NCBI RefSeq assembly: GCF_013426205.1
Contig: NC_089422.1
Location: 9,513,001-9,577,000 of the forward strand
Reading direction: 5' to 3'
DNA from: Metarhizium brunneum
Taxonomy: Eukaryota; Ascomycota; Sordariomycetes; Hypocreales; Clavicipitaceae
Length of the DNA: 64,000 bases
Numbering within the stretch: the first letter of the stretch is position 1; each line of letters starts with the position of its first letter. Under the pieces are notes generated by a model. It saw only the letters and a list, made by a program, of their open reading frames with translations, had not been told where the DNA came from and made no database searches. Made by a program: the position numbers and the translations under genes. Positions 1 through 12,819 of the stretch are shown here, one piece after another.

Positions 1-426
1 CATTATGGGTCTGGTACTACTTGGAATACGAGAGACCTTGATGCACACCAATTTTGAGGGAGGAATTGTATCAAGGCAAAGGGTTTTCCTTATGTTGAAA
101 GTGCCAAGAATAACCGCAATCCTTGCGTCATCCATAGCATTACTACGCGGCGTCACATTGCTGGAGCATGTCGGTTCGCTAGCCCGCCTTGACACGCTCT
201 TGACACGCAACCTCAAGCTGCATGATTTTTAGTACTTGAGGGTCTGGCGGGTCAAAGAACATTGACTTGACTTGACCGGACTTGACGGGACATTGAACCT
301 TTGTAGACAGTCCTGGGTTGGATCGTCGCCCTTCCAACTTCAACCAGACTTTTATATTTTCAAGAACAACAGTTGCCATACGCAAACTCTGAGTCTTGCA
401 CAGAGTCATCTCCATCTGTTTCCGAA

Positions 427-2440
427 ATGCCGCGTGGAAGACGAGCTACGAGCTGCAAACCGTGCCAGAAAGCGAGACTGGGATGCGATGCCTCGTCTAG
501 ACGCGGCTCCTATTGCTCCAATTGCATACGTCGAGGCAAGTGCTGCGTGTTGCCAGTAAGTTGTCCCCCGTTGTTGGCCTTGGAACTATTTGATGTGCTA
601 AATTTCCTCAAGGCTAATGCATCTACAGACGACCACCCTACTACGCCACGACGACGACCTCTAGCTATCGCGATTACTCGCACCGAGACATCCCCCAGCC
701 AAGCCGTGTGGCAACCGAAACTTCCAAGAAAGCCCATGTGCAAATCAAAAAGTTGCCCGACGTCGAATCCAGTAGCAGTGAATCTATATCTGGGGCTTGA
801 GCATGCCTTATGTCGTCGCCAGACTGCGCTTTCTTTGCATAGTAGCTTGTGGAACACGTATGTTTCCGTTTTTGAGACTCGTTTTAGCCTGTGGACTGCC
901 GTTAGTTGTTGTCCATACAGCGAAGCTTCGCAGGTATGAGGCTGTTCCGACTATATAGCCCATAGTATTTGCTTATCATTCTAACCTGTACGTTGTTGTC
1001 CGTGGTAGTCTGGGGGCCTCATCTCCGAAGCCATGGTTGCCCTCGACAGAGTAAACTACTCCCGACCACAACAGAATGCGCCCATGATCCCGCAGGCCGA
1101 CCAATATACTGGAGCTGGCAAGGTGCATGGCAGCGTGAACCACAGTTTAGTCGACAAGGCGCTTATCAGGGCCATCTATGCCTTCTCTATTCGCTGGCTT
1201 CACTTACGAAGCCCGTCACAACCACATGAAACCCGGAATATCCAGACGCAACTCGAGAGTAATTTGTGGCACTGTGCCGCAGAGCTAATGCATGCCATAG
1301 TGTCACAGCCATGCTACCGCTCCATATTAGCTCTCCAGCTATTTTCAGAGACAACGGTCCCGGCCGACGCGCATGACGAAGGCATCGCCGAGCTGTGCCA
1401 AACCGCTTCATTGGCCCATTACATGAAGCTCTATCCAGCCTCGGTATTAAACGAACCAAGATTTCTGTCTTCCAAAGTGGCGGGAGCTGCAAAAGAGGAC
1501 CCCAAGCACCTTCCGATGCAAGACACGGCGCTTTGGCTCGGATGTATCAGTGATGTTGCAAGGTCCATTCGGAGTCATCGACCACTCATGCTTCTAGCAG
1601 GTCAGTCGGCAGAGACAAAAGTGTGGGGGTATATTAGGGAGCGAGCTCATGTTTTCGACAACTCCTTTAAACACTTGCATTCTACTCTAGAAGTGCTGCC
1701 GCCCGAAGTCGTGTCAATCATCTTGCAGAATGCGTCGGCTTGCAAGACCATGTTTTGGTGGAATATAGTCCGCGTCCGTAATGCATTGTACGATCCGGCT
1801 GGGGATGAGTCAGTGACACAGACTATGGAAAAAGCTTTTCAAGAATATCATCATTTTCAAGGCGTCTTTGCACCCTTCTTGGACATTTGCTCGAGAAACT
1901 TTCAGACCCTTGGCCAGGAAGCCCAACTACACTATTGTAAGTCCCTCGTAGAACTTGTCCACATCTACATCTTGAATAGTAGCTGATATTCTAGTTCTGC
2001 TCGTTATACACTTTCACTGGGGCGCCTTGCAACTTAGTAGTCTGCTCTCGCAAACTAGGACTGCTGAGGCGTCGACAGCACCGGAGCCATCGAGTATTAC
2101 AAGCGTTCAAGCTATCATCAATGTCGTTTCGCTTATTAGCAGCCCTAGTCAATGGATTGTGACCGACATGGACTTTCCGAACCTTATTCTTCGGGATCCA
2201 TTTCCAGAAACGACGGTCGATATTCTTTCTACTACCGCCAACAGAATCCTAGACCTCCAGGCCGCAGGAGAGCTCCCGGTTAGCACTGCACAGCTAATGG
2301 TTTCCACAATTCTTGATACTCTGGCTGTGATTTCTAATATATCGCGCATGGCGGCTCGGACTCTTGACCAACTGCGAATAACTATTGTCAAACAAATGAT
2401 CGAACCTGTCGGAGGAGATGATACATCAACATCATTTTGA
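427..2440 (+). CDS. Zn(II)2Cys6 fungal transcription factor
   Basis: Nuclear DNA-binding regulator. Within the first 40 residues six cysteines are arranged as a fungal binuclear zinc cluster (CKPCQKARLGC, then CSNCIRRGKCC), preceded by a basic PRGRR start. The rest is a helical activation/regulatory region like that of AlcR-type regulators. Proposed exons are 427-555, 613-933, 1009-1936 and 1995-2440 (607 aa). The last two introns have good donors (GTATGA, GTAAGT) and acceptors and restore frame exactly. The first intron (556-612) is uncertain, because another frame between 630 and 770 also looks coding. ATG 427 is chosen because it immediately precedes the zinc cluster; an upstream in-frame ATG lies at 373. 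It converges on the aspartic protease gene. Whether it controls that gene or the downstream catabolic genes is unknown. Confidence 0.75.
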
Positions 2441-2660
2441 TAGAAGACACTTTGCAAATTATATATCCCTAGACTTCTAGATCATAATAGTAAGTATCTA
2501 GTACAACAACTAAAGCACTGATTGCGGGCACAAGTGGCATGACGCGAATAGATTATATTTGACACCGCAAGATACCATATAAATGTTAGCCAAAATACAG
2601 TACTAGTAATGTCCAAAAACAGCCAGGCTGTGTATTAAATCATGCCGTTCCAAGACACAT

Positions 2661-4464
2661 TTAGCTTCCACCTCCTGGAATGTACTCTCGTATATCAGTC
2701 CTCGTCTCGTTCATCTTCGCTTGGGCTATCATCAGGGCCTTGGAATCCATGTCAAACACAACATACATACTCTGTAGTGCTGGTGCTCCAAGAACAGGAA
2801 TATCTGTAGGTCCGTTGCCCTGAACTGGAGCTATGGCGAGTTGACAAGTCCCGGCACCAGCGCCCGGCGAGGTGCCGCTGCCGATATTATCATTACCTCC
2901 TTGACCATTACCATTGGGGGTATTGCCGCCCTGCTGATTGCCGCCCTGCTGATTGCCGCCCTGCTGATTGCCGCCCTGCTGATTGCCGCCCTGCTGATTG
3001 CCGCCCTGCCGATTGCCTCCGCGGCCCTTCCCATTATTCTGGCCCTTATTGGGACCTCGCTGATTTCTGCCTCTCTGAGGCTGTCTTGAATTCCCACGTC
3101 CAGCATTGCCGGGCTCTCCTGCACCACTTCCAGGATCAGGTGCAACAATGATGGAATCAAGAGGCACCCTCACTTGAACATTGTCTTGATTCATTCCAAG
3201 CGTTAGATCCATACCGCGTATACGGTTACAGTCCGCAAGGAACTCGCCTTGCGGCCCAGGTCGCGCGCCCAGCCTCCGCCCCAATGCATCCAATGTTCCA
3301 CCGGAGAGGATGATTTCAGGCACACCGGTATCAAGCCATGCTACCGGGGGTGCATCGTTGGAGAGCAGATTTCCCCTCTGCTGTCGCTGTAGTAAATCAC
3401 GTGTTGATAGGCTCTGTGAGGTGTGCGCATATGATGGGACTCGGGCGTTATCTAGACGGCGACTCGTGAATGCAGATGTCTTAAACTCCCCTGACCATGG
3501 TATGCTGTCGTCAGATTCGGAAACCGCACTTTTCTGTCGATTAGGGCGTCCTTGCGAATTATTTCCTTGATCTGTATCCCTGGAGGGGGCCAAGCCAACT
3601 GAGCTAAAATCCACGACAAACGCGGGCAAAGAATCCCCATCGGGTTTGAGTAGTGGTGCGGCTTTAAGCTCGCCCTCGAATTTGGCGGCGTCGAATCCAC
3701 CCCAAACCAGAGATCCGTTGTTAGGAGATCCTAGAAATAGAATTAGCATCAGTTCATGATTTGAAGGATATGAATTTCTTCCCGGGTAGTTTATCTACTT
3801 CATGAGCAGACTAAGAAAATAGGGAAATGGGATTAAATATATATATATACTTACGGAAGTCTCCAAGATACAGGCCATATGCGTTTGATTTGCTTAGGTC
3901 ATCTTGTTTAAACCGAGCTGGGACATTTGGATATGGATCTTTCGCAGATTCTCCTTGAATTGGGCCAATGCCCATGACTGGAAAGCTGACTTGACCGGGA
4001 GGCACGCCTCCTGATTCCACGAGGCCCATCCGCACGGGAACCTCTTTTCCGCCGGGAGTAACCTGAAGAGAACTTTCGATAAACGTACCAACGAATGCGG
4101 CTCCTCCGGTAAAAGTTGCGTTTAGGGGAATATTTAGGTCTCGAATGTCGGTTTTGTTCTTATTGACGTCGAGCGATCCAGCTTTGAAGCCGGTGGTACG
4201 TCCGTCACACTGCTCTCCTTCGCCACGACAGAACTCGCTTCCCGTTTTCGGAATATTCAAGTCACTACTTCCTGTATCAAGCAAGCCTCTCATGACCTGG
4301 CCTGCAACTGAAAACTCAATGAAAGGGCGGAAGCCACCTTGAGAAGCGTCCGTGATCTTCTGGATCTCGCTAACTTCTAAATTCCCTCCAGGTTGGGCAG
4401 TAGCCTGGCTGCTAACAAGCAGTAGCGGGCTCGAGAGCCAACATGTGAGGTAAATGACCTTCAT
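2661..4464 (-). CDS. Secreted pepsin-family aspartic protease
   Basis: Family A1 endopeptidase, predicted secreted or wall-attached. The protein starts with a clear signal peptide (MKVIYLTCWLSSPLLLVSS), which is why ATG 4464 is preferred over an in-frame ATG 15 codons upstream. The first catalytic motif is LLDTGSSDLNIP and the second, in the other lobe, is AWLDTGVPEIILS. Both Asp-Thr-Gly motifs are intact. Two exons: 4464-3855 and 3730-2661, joined through a 124-nt intron with GTAAGT donor and TTCTAG acceptor (559 aa). The C-terminal third carries a Gly/Asn/Gln-rich low-complexity stretch with five to six GGNQQ repeats, which is not part of the pepsin fold. No GPI signal is obvious at the C-terminus. 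It could be a nutritional or virulence protease; nothing in the sequence decides. Confidence 0.85.
2926..3015. repeat. 15-bp minisatellite inside the protease gene
   Basis: Five perfect copies of CCGCCCTGCTGATTG run from 2926 to 3000, followed by one degenerate copy. The unit is a multiple of three, so it encodes GGNQQ repeats on the minus strand. Copy number can change without breaking the reading frame. Confidence 0.95.
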
Positions 4465-6738
4465 ACCTGCTGAAGGAGCTTGTTGCTGTGTTGAATAGGA
4501 AGAATTCAAAGTCAGATGCTAGTTGTGGCAGTTGGAAATAGAAAAGTAGGCTTAAACCCACGTGGCTTCCAGAGCTAGAATAAATAGAGAGCTGTCGATC
4601 GGAGAACTATATTATTTCTTCCTACTTAATATATTCCATCATAACTCTGGGGTAGTCTTCAAGAAACAGATCTAACTCTGATGGTAACACAGAAGCTGAG
4701 TTTGAAACAATCGTCAAACGATGAAACGTAGATTCGGGAACTTATCGCAACCACTACGGAGAAAAGCGAAGAGACTGACTCAAGAAGGCTGTTGTAAATG
4801 TGGCTTATTTTATTACCTTTGTTTTGTAGCGAAAAGACCACGAGACTTTGAAGCATGCAACCAGGCGTGATTCATTAGCAACTTTGTAGCTAACTGCTTA
4901 ATATACCACCCCCAGAGACCGACTGCTTTTTGTTATCGCCTCTAATACGGGACTTACTACCCAGGATACCCTGTTCATCTAGCTGCGCTAAATGCAGTTT
5001 CAACGCTATGGCTACAGGAATGACTCGCGAGAAGCCACACTGACGGGCTGGGGAAAATGCCCGTAGTTCGCTCGTGGCTTGTGCCACTAATAGCATACCG
5101 GACATTTGTAGGCTCCCACGAATTATGCTCGTGCCGTCATCTACTAGGCCGGATAGCCCACCCTCCGTTGTCAAGATGGCATGATTCGAATGACTAGGCT
5201 CTTCTCCGCGCCCGCAAGACCATTGCGGCGCCCTGAGTCGAGAGCCTTTAAGCCCCATCGCTTCATGCATTGAATTCACCGACGAACGACGACGGCTGCA
5301 TTTACGGGATGTGACTAGGCCGGGCAAGTGTTCTGCAGCTTGGCACGGAGTGGTAGTCCTGTTTCTGTGTATGTAATCATCGTAATAATAACCAACATTT
5401 CAGACAGCTTCCTTCCAGTTCATATGCAAACAAAGAATAACGATATCTTCCTGCATTGCGTTGAACAGTCAAGACATTCAAAATCACTCCATCTTCCCCT
5501 CCGTAACAAGGGCGCCATGGGCTTGCATGACCGACTACATATCGAAGGCTCTTATTCCTGGCCTCCAGTCTGCTGTCTCACCCCTATGGGTACCATCTAA
5601 GACTACATGTATCGATGCGTTTCAGCCATCTGTGGCGGCACTTGAGAGATAATTTCTAAAACGGGCCCCCAAGTGGTAGCTCAAATGAAACCAAAGATTA
5701 TGAAAGCAGGGAAAAAGCACACCAAGGAGAGAAATGCGACAGATCCTAGTTTGCCATGAATCAGCAGAAGCAATTAAAATACCAGTCCCGGATGAAAGTT
5801 GCCCTCACGGCCTCCAAAGACATGGACCACCATTTTCGAGCTGCTAGTCAATTGTTGGTGTATATGACGACTAACCTTTTACAGCGATGTCATAAAATCT
5901 GCCTGTGGATGTACTCAGGACTCTAGAGTGGAATGGAAATACCCAAAGACGAGACAAGGCAATTGACACAGGGTTGAAAGTAGGGTGCTGCTACGGGATT
6001 GTCAAACCTACCAGTATTTGGACAAGAAGCCACGTTGCTGGGTATTCCAGGGGAAACTACACCCAAAGTGTCAAAGATGTCCGAAAGCCTTGAAACTGAA
6101 GTCTTGGACTATAGAGAGAATTCGTCCCCCCGAGAGCAACATCTTTTCAACTTATTGCGAGTATTGTGCTAATCCTCCGACTAGCACCGTCCTCCATGAC
6201 GTAGATTCAACCGTAAAGATCTGTCGCACCTTAAACTGGCCACGCCGTCTAATAGTATGCATCTCGACTGCAATACGTTTCGTGGCATTCTTAATCCATT
6301 TTCGCTCTTACTGTGTGAGCTTATACGGACTTTTCTTCCTAGCTACCAAGTGCGCCTCAGAATCGTGCCATGCTTGGGAAACTTAACCGATTTGAGTTTA
6401 TCACGGGCCATCGATCCGTAGTTATTGTATATAAAGCATACGATGGCAAAGACGCATAACCACTTTGAGATACTTTGAAGCGTTTAGAAAGATTGGGGTA
6501 ATAGTTTAAATTGCAAACTATTTGTGCATATACAGTTCAGTTATTTACGTGCTCTGCCTAGCAATCACCCCCGTCGCCCTTTTGTAGAAAAAGAAAAAAA
6601 ACCTTTACTCTGCAAGCCTTGCTTTTCAGTGTCCGCGGAATGTTTCCAAGAGACACATTTTTCTATGGTAAGATAATTACGCCCTGCAAAACTAGCAACC
6701 TAAAAAGCAACTTCTGTGTCTTGTGGCAAGAAGGGCAT
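4465..6738. other. Intergenic stretch with possible exon remnant
   Basis: About 2.3 kb with no gene I can support. A 145-codon open frame on the minus strand (5327-4890) lacks an ATG and has a composition reminiscent of the C-terminal part of fungal regulators. I cannot assign it and treat it as a possible relic. Confidence 0.3.
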
Positions 6739-8969
6739 CTAGGTCTCCACAGAAGCAATCCAGGCGCGAAGGCCTTCAGGATCACGGCAGTGAAATTTAA
6801 TACCGGCCGACCATGGAATGGCCTGAGCCTCCGTGGGTGTAGCGGTATCAGCAATTGCGTCCATTTGAAGCGAGCACTCACGCTCAGCACGGAAGGGTGG
6901 GAAAACAAGTTTCTTCTCCTCCTCCCCAAGAGGTTGTCGCTCCCAGGTAAAGAAGTGCAGGAGGAGTACGAGTGTGGAGTAGAGACCACGATTGGCCACT
7001 ATGAAAATCGTTAGCTGACGACAGCAGGTATATAAACAAGGGACCAAACGTACTATCAATGCCGGGGCAGACACGCCGACCACAGCCGTATGTCAAATGT
7101 GTTACGCCAAGCTTGTCGCCACCCTCAGTAAAACTGTCGGTGCGACCTTTGCGGCCGTTGAGCCACCGCTCAGGTATAAATTCATTCGGATTATCGAAGG
7201 AAATTGGATCTCGGTTGGCGGCCATCAAGTTCATAATAACAAGCTGAGAAGCAGAAGTTAGTGCTTAGTCGAGAACGCAGATGCAAATACAAACAGCATC
7301 GGACATACCATTCCAGGAGGTATCTCATGACCATCATAACTAGCACCATCAAGTGTTTGGCGGGGAAAACCAAGTCGAACAGGCGTGTATATACGAGAGC
7401 CCTCCTACTTTTATGTCAGTTTTTGTAGGTAGATGGGTGAGGTTTAGTGAAAAGTTACTAACAGTATGCAGGGCCTTGACATATTCAACTCGATCGTATT
7501 CGTGAGGCTTTGGTGGTTCGCCATTGTATATCTCACGGATGGCTTCGTAGCCGTTTTCCTGCAGGTCTGGCCTGTTGGCAAGATAACCAATAATCCAAGT
7601 AAGCGAGTAGCCAAGATTGACCCCAGCAGCAACTGTCGAGAGATGTTAGATACTGTAATCAATGATTCAAGTGGTAAGAGGAGAAGCAAAGTGGTGAGCG
7701 GGGAGGAATGGCTGGTTGCTTACTGCCGGTATAAGAAGCCAGAAGAACCTCTTCTTCTTTTAACAGACCCTGCCGAAGAATGTTGCCTAGAATTGATGGA
7801 GTCTGGTCTCCGTCCTCGATACGCTGCTTTAGCTCACCAAGCATCTTATTTATGTAGACTTGCTGCGTCCTGCGGTATTCGCGAGCCTTCTCTTCCTTCT
7901 CATCGTAAGACCAGCTTTTGATGCCTAGAGTCTTTCCAGCCAGGTAGCGAAGCCAACTAGCACCGCTCAAAATCGGAATATAATCACGAGCTGGTGAACC
8001 CACAGTACGCTGGCGAACTAAGTCGAACTGTTAGTAGATGGCTATATTGGAAACAAGGTGGAAAAGAAAAAGGAGAGAAAAGAGAAGCATAAGAATGAAC
8101 CTAAGAAAACTTACAGATGTTTGTCTCGTTTTCCGCGAGCATTCCCACTATATCATCATCCAGAGGAGTACCCATAAGTTGCTCAGATACTTGGCCAGTA
8201 CCGAAGCGGTGAAGCTTCTCGGCCATGTCAACGGCATTTCCTTGGCTAAGAGTGAGAATGTCACCAATAAGCTTCTTAAGCTTGGGGTGAATAACAGGTG
8301 TGTAGATTGGTAGGAGGCGAGGAGCGATTTGGGAAGCGAGCGCCTTGCGAGTACGGACAAGACGCTCGCTAAAGGGTGAGGTGCCAACGGTCCAAATACC
8401 AGAAGAAGCAAAGTCCTGATGAAAGAGCTTGAACGTGGGCCTTGATTGGTATGCCGGACCTTGTTTCACGATGGTCTTGGAGAGAGCCTTGTGGCTGTTA
8501 ATAAAGACCTACTCAGCCATGGGTTAGTTTATATGCTTCTTTTCTTTAGGAACTCAAACGTAATAACATACCGCCTCACGCCCACCAAGTGACACCCGAA
8601 TAACATCACCATACTTCTTGGTCCACTCAGCAATCTTTGGGACATGACCATTGCTCAGCTACTATACGTGTTAGGTATGAAATACATCAGACGACGTGGA
8701 ATACTAACCTCAAGAAGATTTCCAACGATAGGCAGACCAGGTGGACCTGGAAGCGAGACTGTATGAGGGGCACCACCCAGTAGGCCATCAAAAAACCATA
8801 ATATACGACTCAGAATTTTACGGCCAAACTCAAACCCACCCAGAAGAACAGCAGTAAGAGCAATAGCGGTAGATGCATAAAAGAAACCAAGATCTCGAGC
8901 TCCAGTAACCAAGCTGGAGACTATCTCAGTCTTCGGACTAACCACGGTCGAGTTGAGTAGAGGATCCAT
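6739..8969 (-). CDS. Cytochrome P450 monooxygenase, CYP504-like
   Basis: Heme-thiolate monooxygenase anchored in the ER. Eight exons can be joined in frame: 8969-8709, 8658-8572, 8508-8115, 8017-7724, 7632-7463, 7404-7309, 7243-7054 and 6998-6739 (583 aa). The N-terminus has a hydrophobic anchor followed by the proline hinge LPGPPGLPIVGNLLE. The helix-K ExxR motif reads EGSR at the start of exon 6. The PERW motif appears as IPERWL, and the heme loop is YGCGRRVCPG with the axial cysteine. The block SRPTF..F followed by VGTSPF and R..RKALA resembles phenylacetate 2-hydroxylase-type CYP504 enzymes (family knowledge), suggesting ring hydroxylation of an aromatic acid. The N-terminal extension before the anchor is longer than usual. 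Substrate is inferred only from family resemblance and from the aromatic-type neighbours. Confidence 0.88.
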
Positions 8970-11265
8970 CTCGGCGAAGATGATATGAGGGTGATGTGCT
9001 GTGGTGTGATGTTTCTGAATCTCATGGAATACGAAACCTTTTATACCATTAGCCAGATGTTTCAAACGGTCTGGGCCAATAGTTTACATTTCCCTGCCTA
9101 ACACGCAAAAATTTAAACGACGGTAAGCTAAGGCAGGGGGCTTGGGCAACCCGGCATGCTATGTCGGGGCCAATTCCCGCGAGGGAAACTTGGAACCGAC
9201 GGATCTTGGGTAACATTGGTGGCTCTGCGTTAGTATTGATGATAATGGAGAGTGATTGAAAATGTTGCAGCTCCTCTCAGGCATCTACCTCAGTGATCAA
9301 GCGGCCAGCAAGTTCGATTAAGATGGCACGGGTAACAAGGAGTAGCCGATTGCATAATTGGCTAGTACAAAAACCCAGAAGATAGTGCTTACAATATGAC
9401 CCGATGTATAGTTAATGTACTAGAAACCTAGGAACGAGACTTTCTACTCGAATAAGAGTTAGGGAGAATACCTATTATTGCAGCTAGTAACTCTAGATAA
9501 AACCCAATGGCAGGGTGTTAAATACTAACAGAGACTGGGAGTGGCAACATGTACCACTACTACTTGTGATAAAGTTGTATAAAACGTTGCCAATATAAAA
9601 TGTAAATTCTATTTCCGTCTTATTGGGCTTCATCCCCACTTACTCTTGTCCTGATGCCAATTCCAGCCCGTGCTCCTGGACCAGGGAGATAAGGAGTCTA
9701 GTGAACGGCTGCAGATCTACTTTCTAGGTGAAATTCGCTCCGTCTTACATTGACTCAGCTTAGTATGGCGAAAATTTGACATAGTCCTAAAGCCTTTAGA
9801 TAAGCTCGGTGTAATTAATATTCCCACGAGGCTTATTAGTTAAGCAATCAAGACGCCTGCTTCCTTGGAGTATTACTGATGACGCGATTACGCCACTAGA
9901 TCCGCAAACTACCTAGGTAAGATTGCATGTACATGCCACGGCTACATCCAACATGTCGGACCGGTCAATAGAAGCAAGATAAATGGAAAATAATTTCACT
10001 CGGGGGTAGGCGGTTAGGAACTGTACAGTCAGGAGCTTGCTTTCTTTGCTTTAGACGATTATAAAGACCTTGTAGTGAAGGAAGAGCGGCTAGTAAACTA
10101 ATGAGACCTTGGACTTGGTAAACATAGTCGTAAGCCAAAACTAGTATGCACCCATTCACGCTTGTAAAAATCTGGGGGGTACAAGAGTAGCCGGCGAGTA
10201 CTTTCTCACTACAATAGCAATCTCGGCAAGATTGCTTACAAGTATGACTCGAGTATGCAATCGACATGGAGCATCGACATTCAGCTTAACAAGGCGCATG
10301 CCATGGCTTTCGGGGGCGGACGCCATTCGGGTCAGTTTTATGCATTGCGACGCGCCATTCTGGCCACTCAGCCGGGTCAAGCAGGACAAAAAGTTTTCGC
10401 GCCAGTTGCGCATCGTGTATTAGCCATGTGGCTGAGACGGATGACGGCAAGGGACCAAGATTTTTACATGGGGTTGTATTTGGCAAGGCAGCTATTTCAA
10501 TAGTTGCACCGAATGGCGTGCTTGAATGTCTCGGACAAGTTCCTCCAACTTAAAATATGCACAATGACCTGCCGGCTCAGGAAACCCTGCCAGCCGAAAT
10601 AGCCATCGGAGCTCAGAGGATCAAGATTGCGGTGGCCGCCAAAAAAGCCACCAAAGCGGTTTTGTCCTGTAAGCAACGCCGGATCGGGTATGATGGATCT
10701 GGTGGCATACAAAAGCTGAAAGCTAGTTATCGGATTTTGTACGGAGTAATCCGATGTCGCTAAGCATTGACCTCTTTCTAGAAGCATTCTTGCATCAATT
10801 GGTCCTTGCTGACAAGTGTGCATAATGTCTGGTTGGCCAATCCGCGCCGAGTGTCCGAGGCAGCGCAGGGGAGCGGTCAATGTAAATGCTTCCGCTCCCT
10901 TGACATGTGCGGAGTAGACATTATGCAAGGCTTACAACACATGTGCAGCAAGTCTTCGGGGATGATGCATCTTATTCATGTCTGGTCTGGTGTATTTCGT
11001 ACCGAGGTCCCGTCTGGTCCCACACCGCCGCCAAGAAGGTCTGGTAGAAACCAAAACAAGGGGGTCCCAAGACGTCCCAAGACGGAGACTGGCGAAAGCA
11101 CATTGATCAATGATGCAGCCCGGATCTCGGCGGGGAAGAGGGGCAGAGAGGGGTTAGTTGGTATAAAGAGCCAGGCCTTGCATCTAGATTCGTAACCCTC
11201 AGGGTACTCTTCCCCCAATAGCAATCATTTCCATCCCATTGCAAATCTCTTCAGCAACACCCATC
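8970..11265. other. Intergenic region upstream of P450 and GFA genes
   Basis: 2.3 kb without a supportable gene. It is AT-rich around 9.2-9.9 kb. Several short open frames on both strands near 10.2-10.9 kb show no recognisable family and conflict with one another. A TATA-like box and a copy of the GACCAGACAT core (reverse strand, about 10977-10990) lie near its right end. Confidence 0.5.
11161..11167 (+). promoter_or_regulatory. TATA-like box of the GFA gene
   Basis: TATAAAG in the context TTGGTATAAAGAGCC, about 100 bp upstream of the ATG at 11266, a usual distance for a fungal core promoter. Confidence 0.5.
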
Positions 11266-11723
11266 ATGGTTGAAGGTGGATGCCTCTGCGGTTCGATCCG
11301 CATCAAGTCCACTGGCGAGATCAAGGCCAAGGTACGTGCATAACGGCGCGATTCCCTCCGACATCGGCTAAGACGAGCCACCAGGCACTCTGCCACTGCC
11401 TCGACTGCCACAAGATTACTGGCTCGTTGTTTTCAACCAATCTTTTGGTTGCTGATGATGGCTTCTCAGTGACCAAAGGCACCCCCAAGCAATTCTCCAA
11501 GACGGCCGATAGCGGCAAGGCCATCACCTCATTCTTCTGCGGTGACTGTGGCTCGACGCTCTGGCGCGAGAGCGACACATACGCCGGCTTGAAGATCATC
11601 AAGGCTGGCACTTTGGACGGCAATGCTCTTGAGGATGCCAACCCGGCTGTCGAATTGTTCGTCGTGAATAGGCCGTCTTGGCTGCCAGCTTTTGCCGGCG
11701 CCGTGCAAAATGACGCGGCCTAA
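11266..11723 (+). CDS. GFA-family (Mss4-like) zinc protein
   Basis: Small cytosolic protein of the glutathione-dependent formaldehyde-activating enzyme/CENP-V superfamily, 134 aa, a normal length. Two exons: 11266-11331 and 11385-11723. The 53-nt intron has GTACGT donor, GCTAAG branch-like site and CCAG acceptor, and is phase 0. Zinc ligands are visible in order: GGCLCGSIR, CHCLDCHK, then FFCGDCGSTLW. The ATG has an A at -3 and follows the TATA-like box. Most fungal members have no proven reaction, so the formaldehyde-glutathione role should not be assumed. Its position between a P450 and an MFS carrier fits an accessory role in a catabolic or secondary-metabolism island. Confidence 0.88.
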
Positions 11724-12819
11724 GCGTTTAGTTGGAGAAGAAGACGGAGGGGAAAAAATCGGGCGCAGAACAGGAATTTTACTTGCCCTTGAAAAATGAA
11801 ATCTAGTCAATAGTAACATGAGCTACCAACCGATACTGTAAAGGGGGCAGGGCGCATAAATCACCGTTGACCTCCCTCTACCTCTAACGTGTCCTCGCGG
11901 TGCTAAAAGACATGAGTCAAGTCACTGGTGACTTTGAAGGGCTATCAATGCGGGAAGCAGCCATGGTAGGCAGCTTCAAATGAGGTTAACCAGCCTCCCC
12001 TGGCAGACAGATAGCGATAAATGCAAATTTAATGCTAAAATACCAAAAGGCCTGGCACCAGACATGACTTAAAGCACCTACAACCTGTTTTCAATTAATA
12101 ATACATATAGTTATCTGCCCTTTAGAAGGTGCAACAAGTTTCATTGTAAAGTTTATTATGTATCCCTTGAATTAGTAGGGTGCCAAGGTTCTGAGACATT
12201 CATAAGAAACGGCTGGGACGTCTTGCGAGGTTGTTCAGCTACAGGAGCAGTGAACACAGGCGTATCGGGAACTATACGACCAGACATCTGCCGGATTTAC
12301 AAACTTGGCCGAACAGTACTCACCTATACCTGTGGGGGCTGGCTGTTCCGGATTTGGGCTTCAAGTCAGGCTTGCTCGCGGGCCACGGTTCGAGTCATTA
12401 TTACACGTGCAGTCAGTGCTCGGATGGTCCACGAAACATCCGGGGAGCAAAAGCGCCACATGGATCCCCCCGGCCTGGAGACTGCATGCTGGCGGGCATA
12501 AGCACCACATCGACGCTTACGGAGGACCGGACCAGACATCTTAAGCCTGGCCCATGTATTCCGTATGACTCCCCTGCTGCCGATTTGGCAAAGGAATAGC
12601 GAGGACACAATTATCCGACGCATCGACGCCCCCTGTGGCATTCTCAGATGTAAGCCGCGCACGACCACCAGACGGAGACGCCCCGAATGTATATAATACA
12701 TGCTTGGGTACTTGTGCATATAGGTACGATACTTACTGGCCGAGCCCAACAAAAAGCCTGCACGTCCATGTCCATTTGACTATCCATTGTCATCGACGCC
12801 TCGGACCTCAGGAACCACC
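11724..12819. other. Intergenic region before the MFS gene
   Basis: No gene supported. It contains the shared 24-nt element, a second partial copy near 12529 and a TATA-like TATATAAT at about 12690, about 130 bp before the MFS start. Overlapping short open frames here lack family resemblance. Confidence 0.5.
12278..12301 (+). promoter_or_regulatory. 24-nt element shared with the NRPS-like promoter
   Basis: GACCAGACATCTG followed directly by CCGGATTTACA. The same 24 nt with a single C/T difference occur at 45465-45488. It lies about 520 bp upstream of the MFS start. It contains CAGA/TCTG inverted arms and an adjoining CGG triplet, the half-site used by Zn2Cys6 regulators. A shorter GACCAGACATCTTA copy lies at 12529. 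Confidence 0.45.

Noticed and set aside
2831..3160. Open frames made of Ala/Ile/Ser repeats over the minisatellite on both strands
   Set aside because: They are other-frame shadows of the GGNQQ repeat in the protease gene.
4890..5327. Possible regulator gene on the minus strand
   Set aside because: No ATG, no DNA-binding motif and no partner exons found; mentioned only as a possible relic.
12223..12752. Several overlapping open frames of 80-130 codons on both strands
   Set aside because: No family resemblance and no splice logic; the stretch is better explained as the MFS promoter with the shared element.
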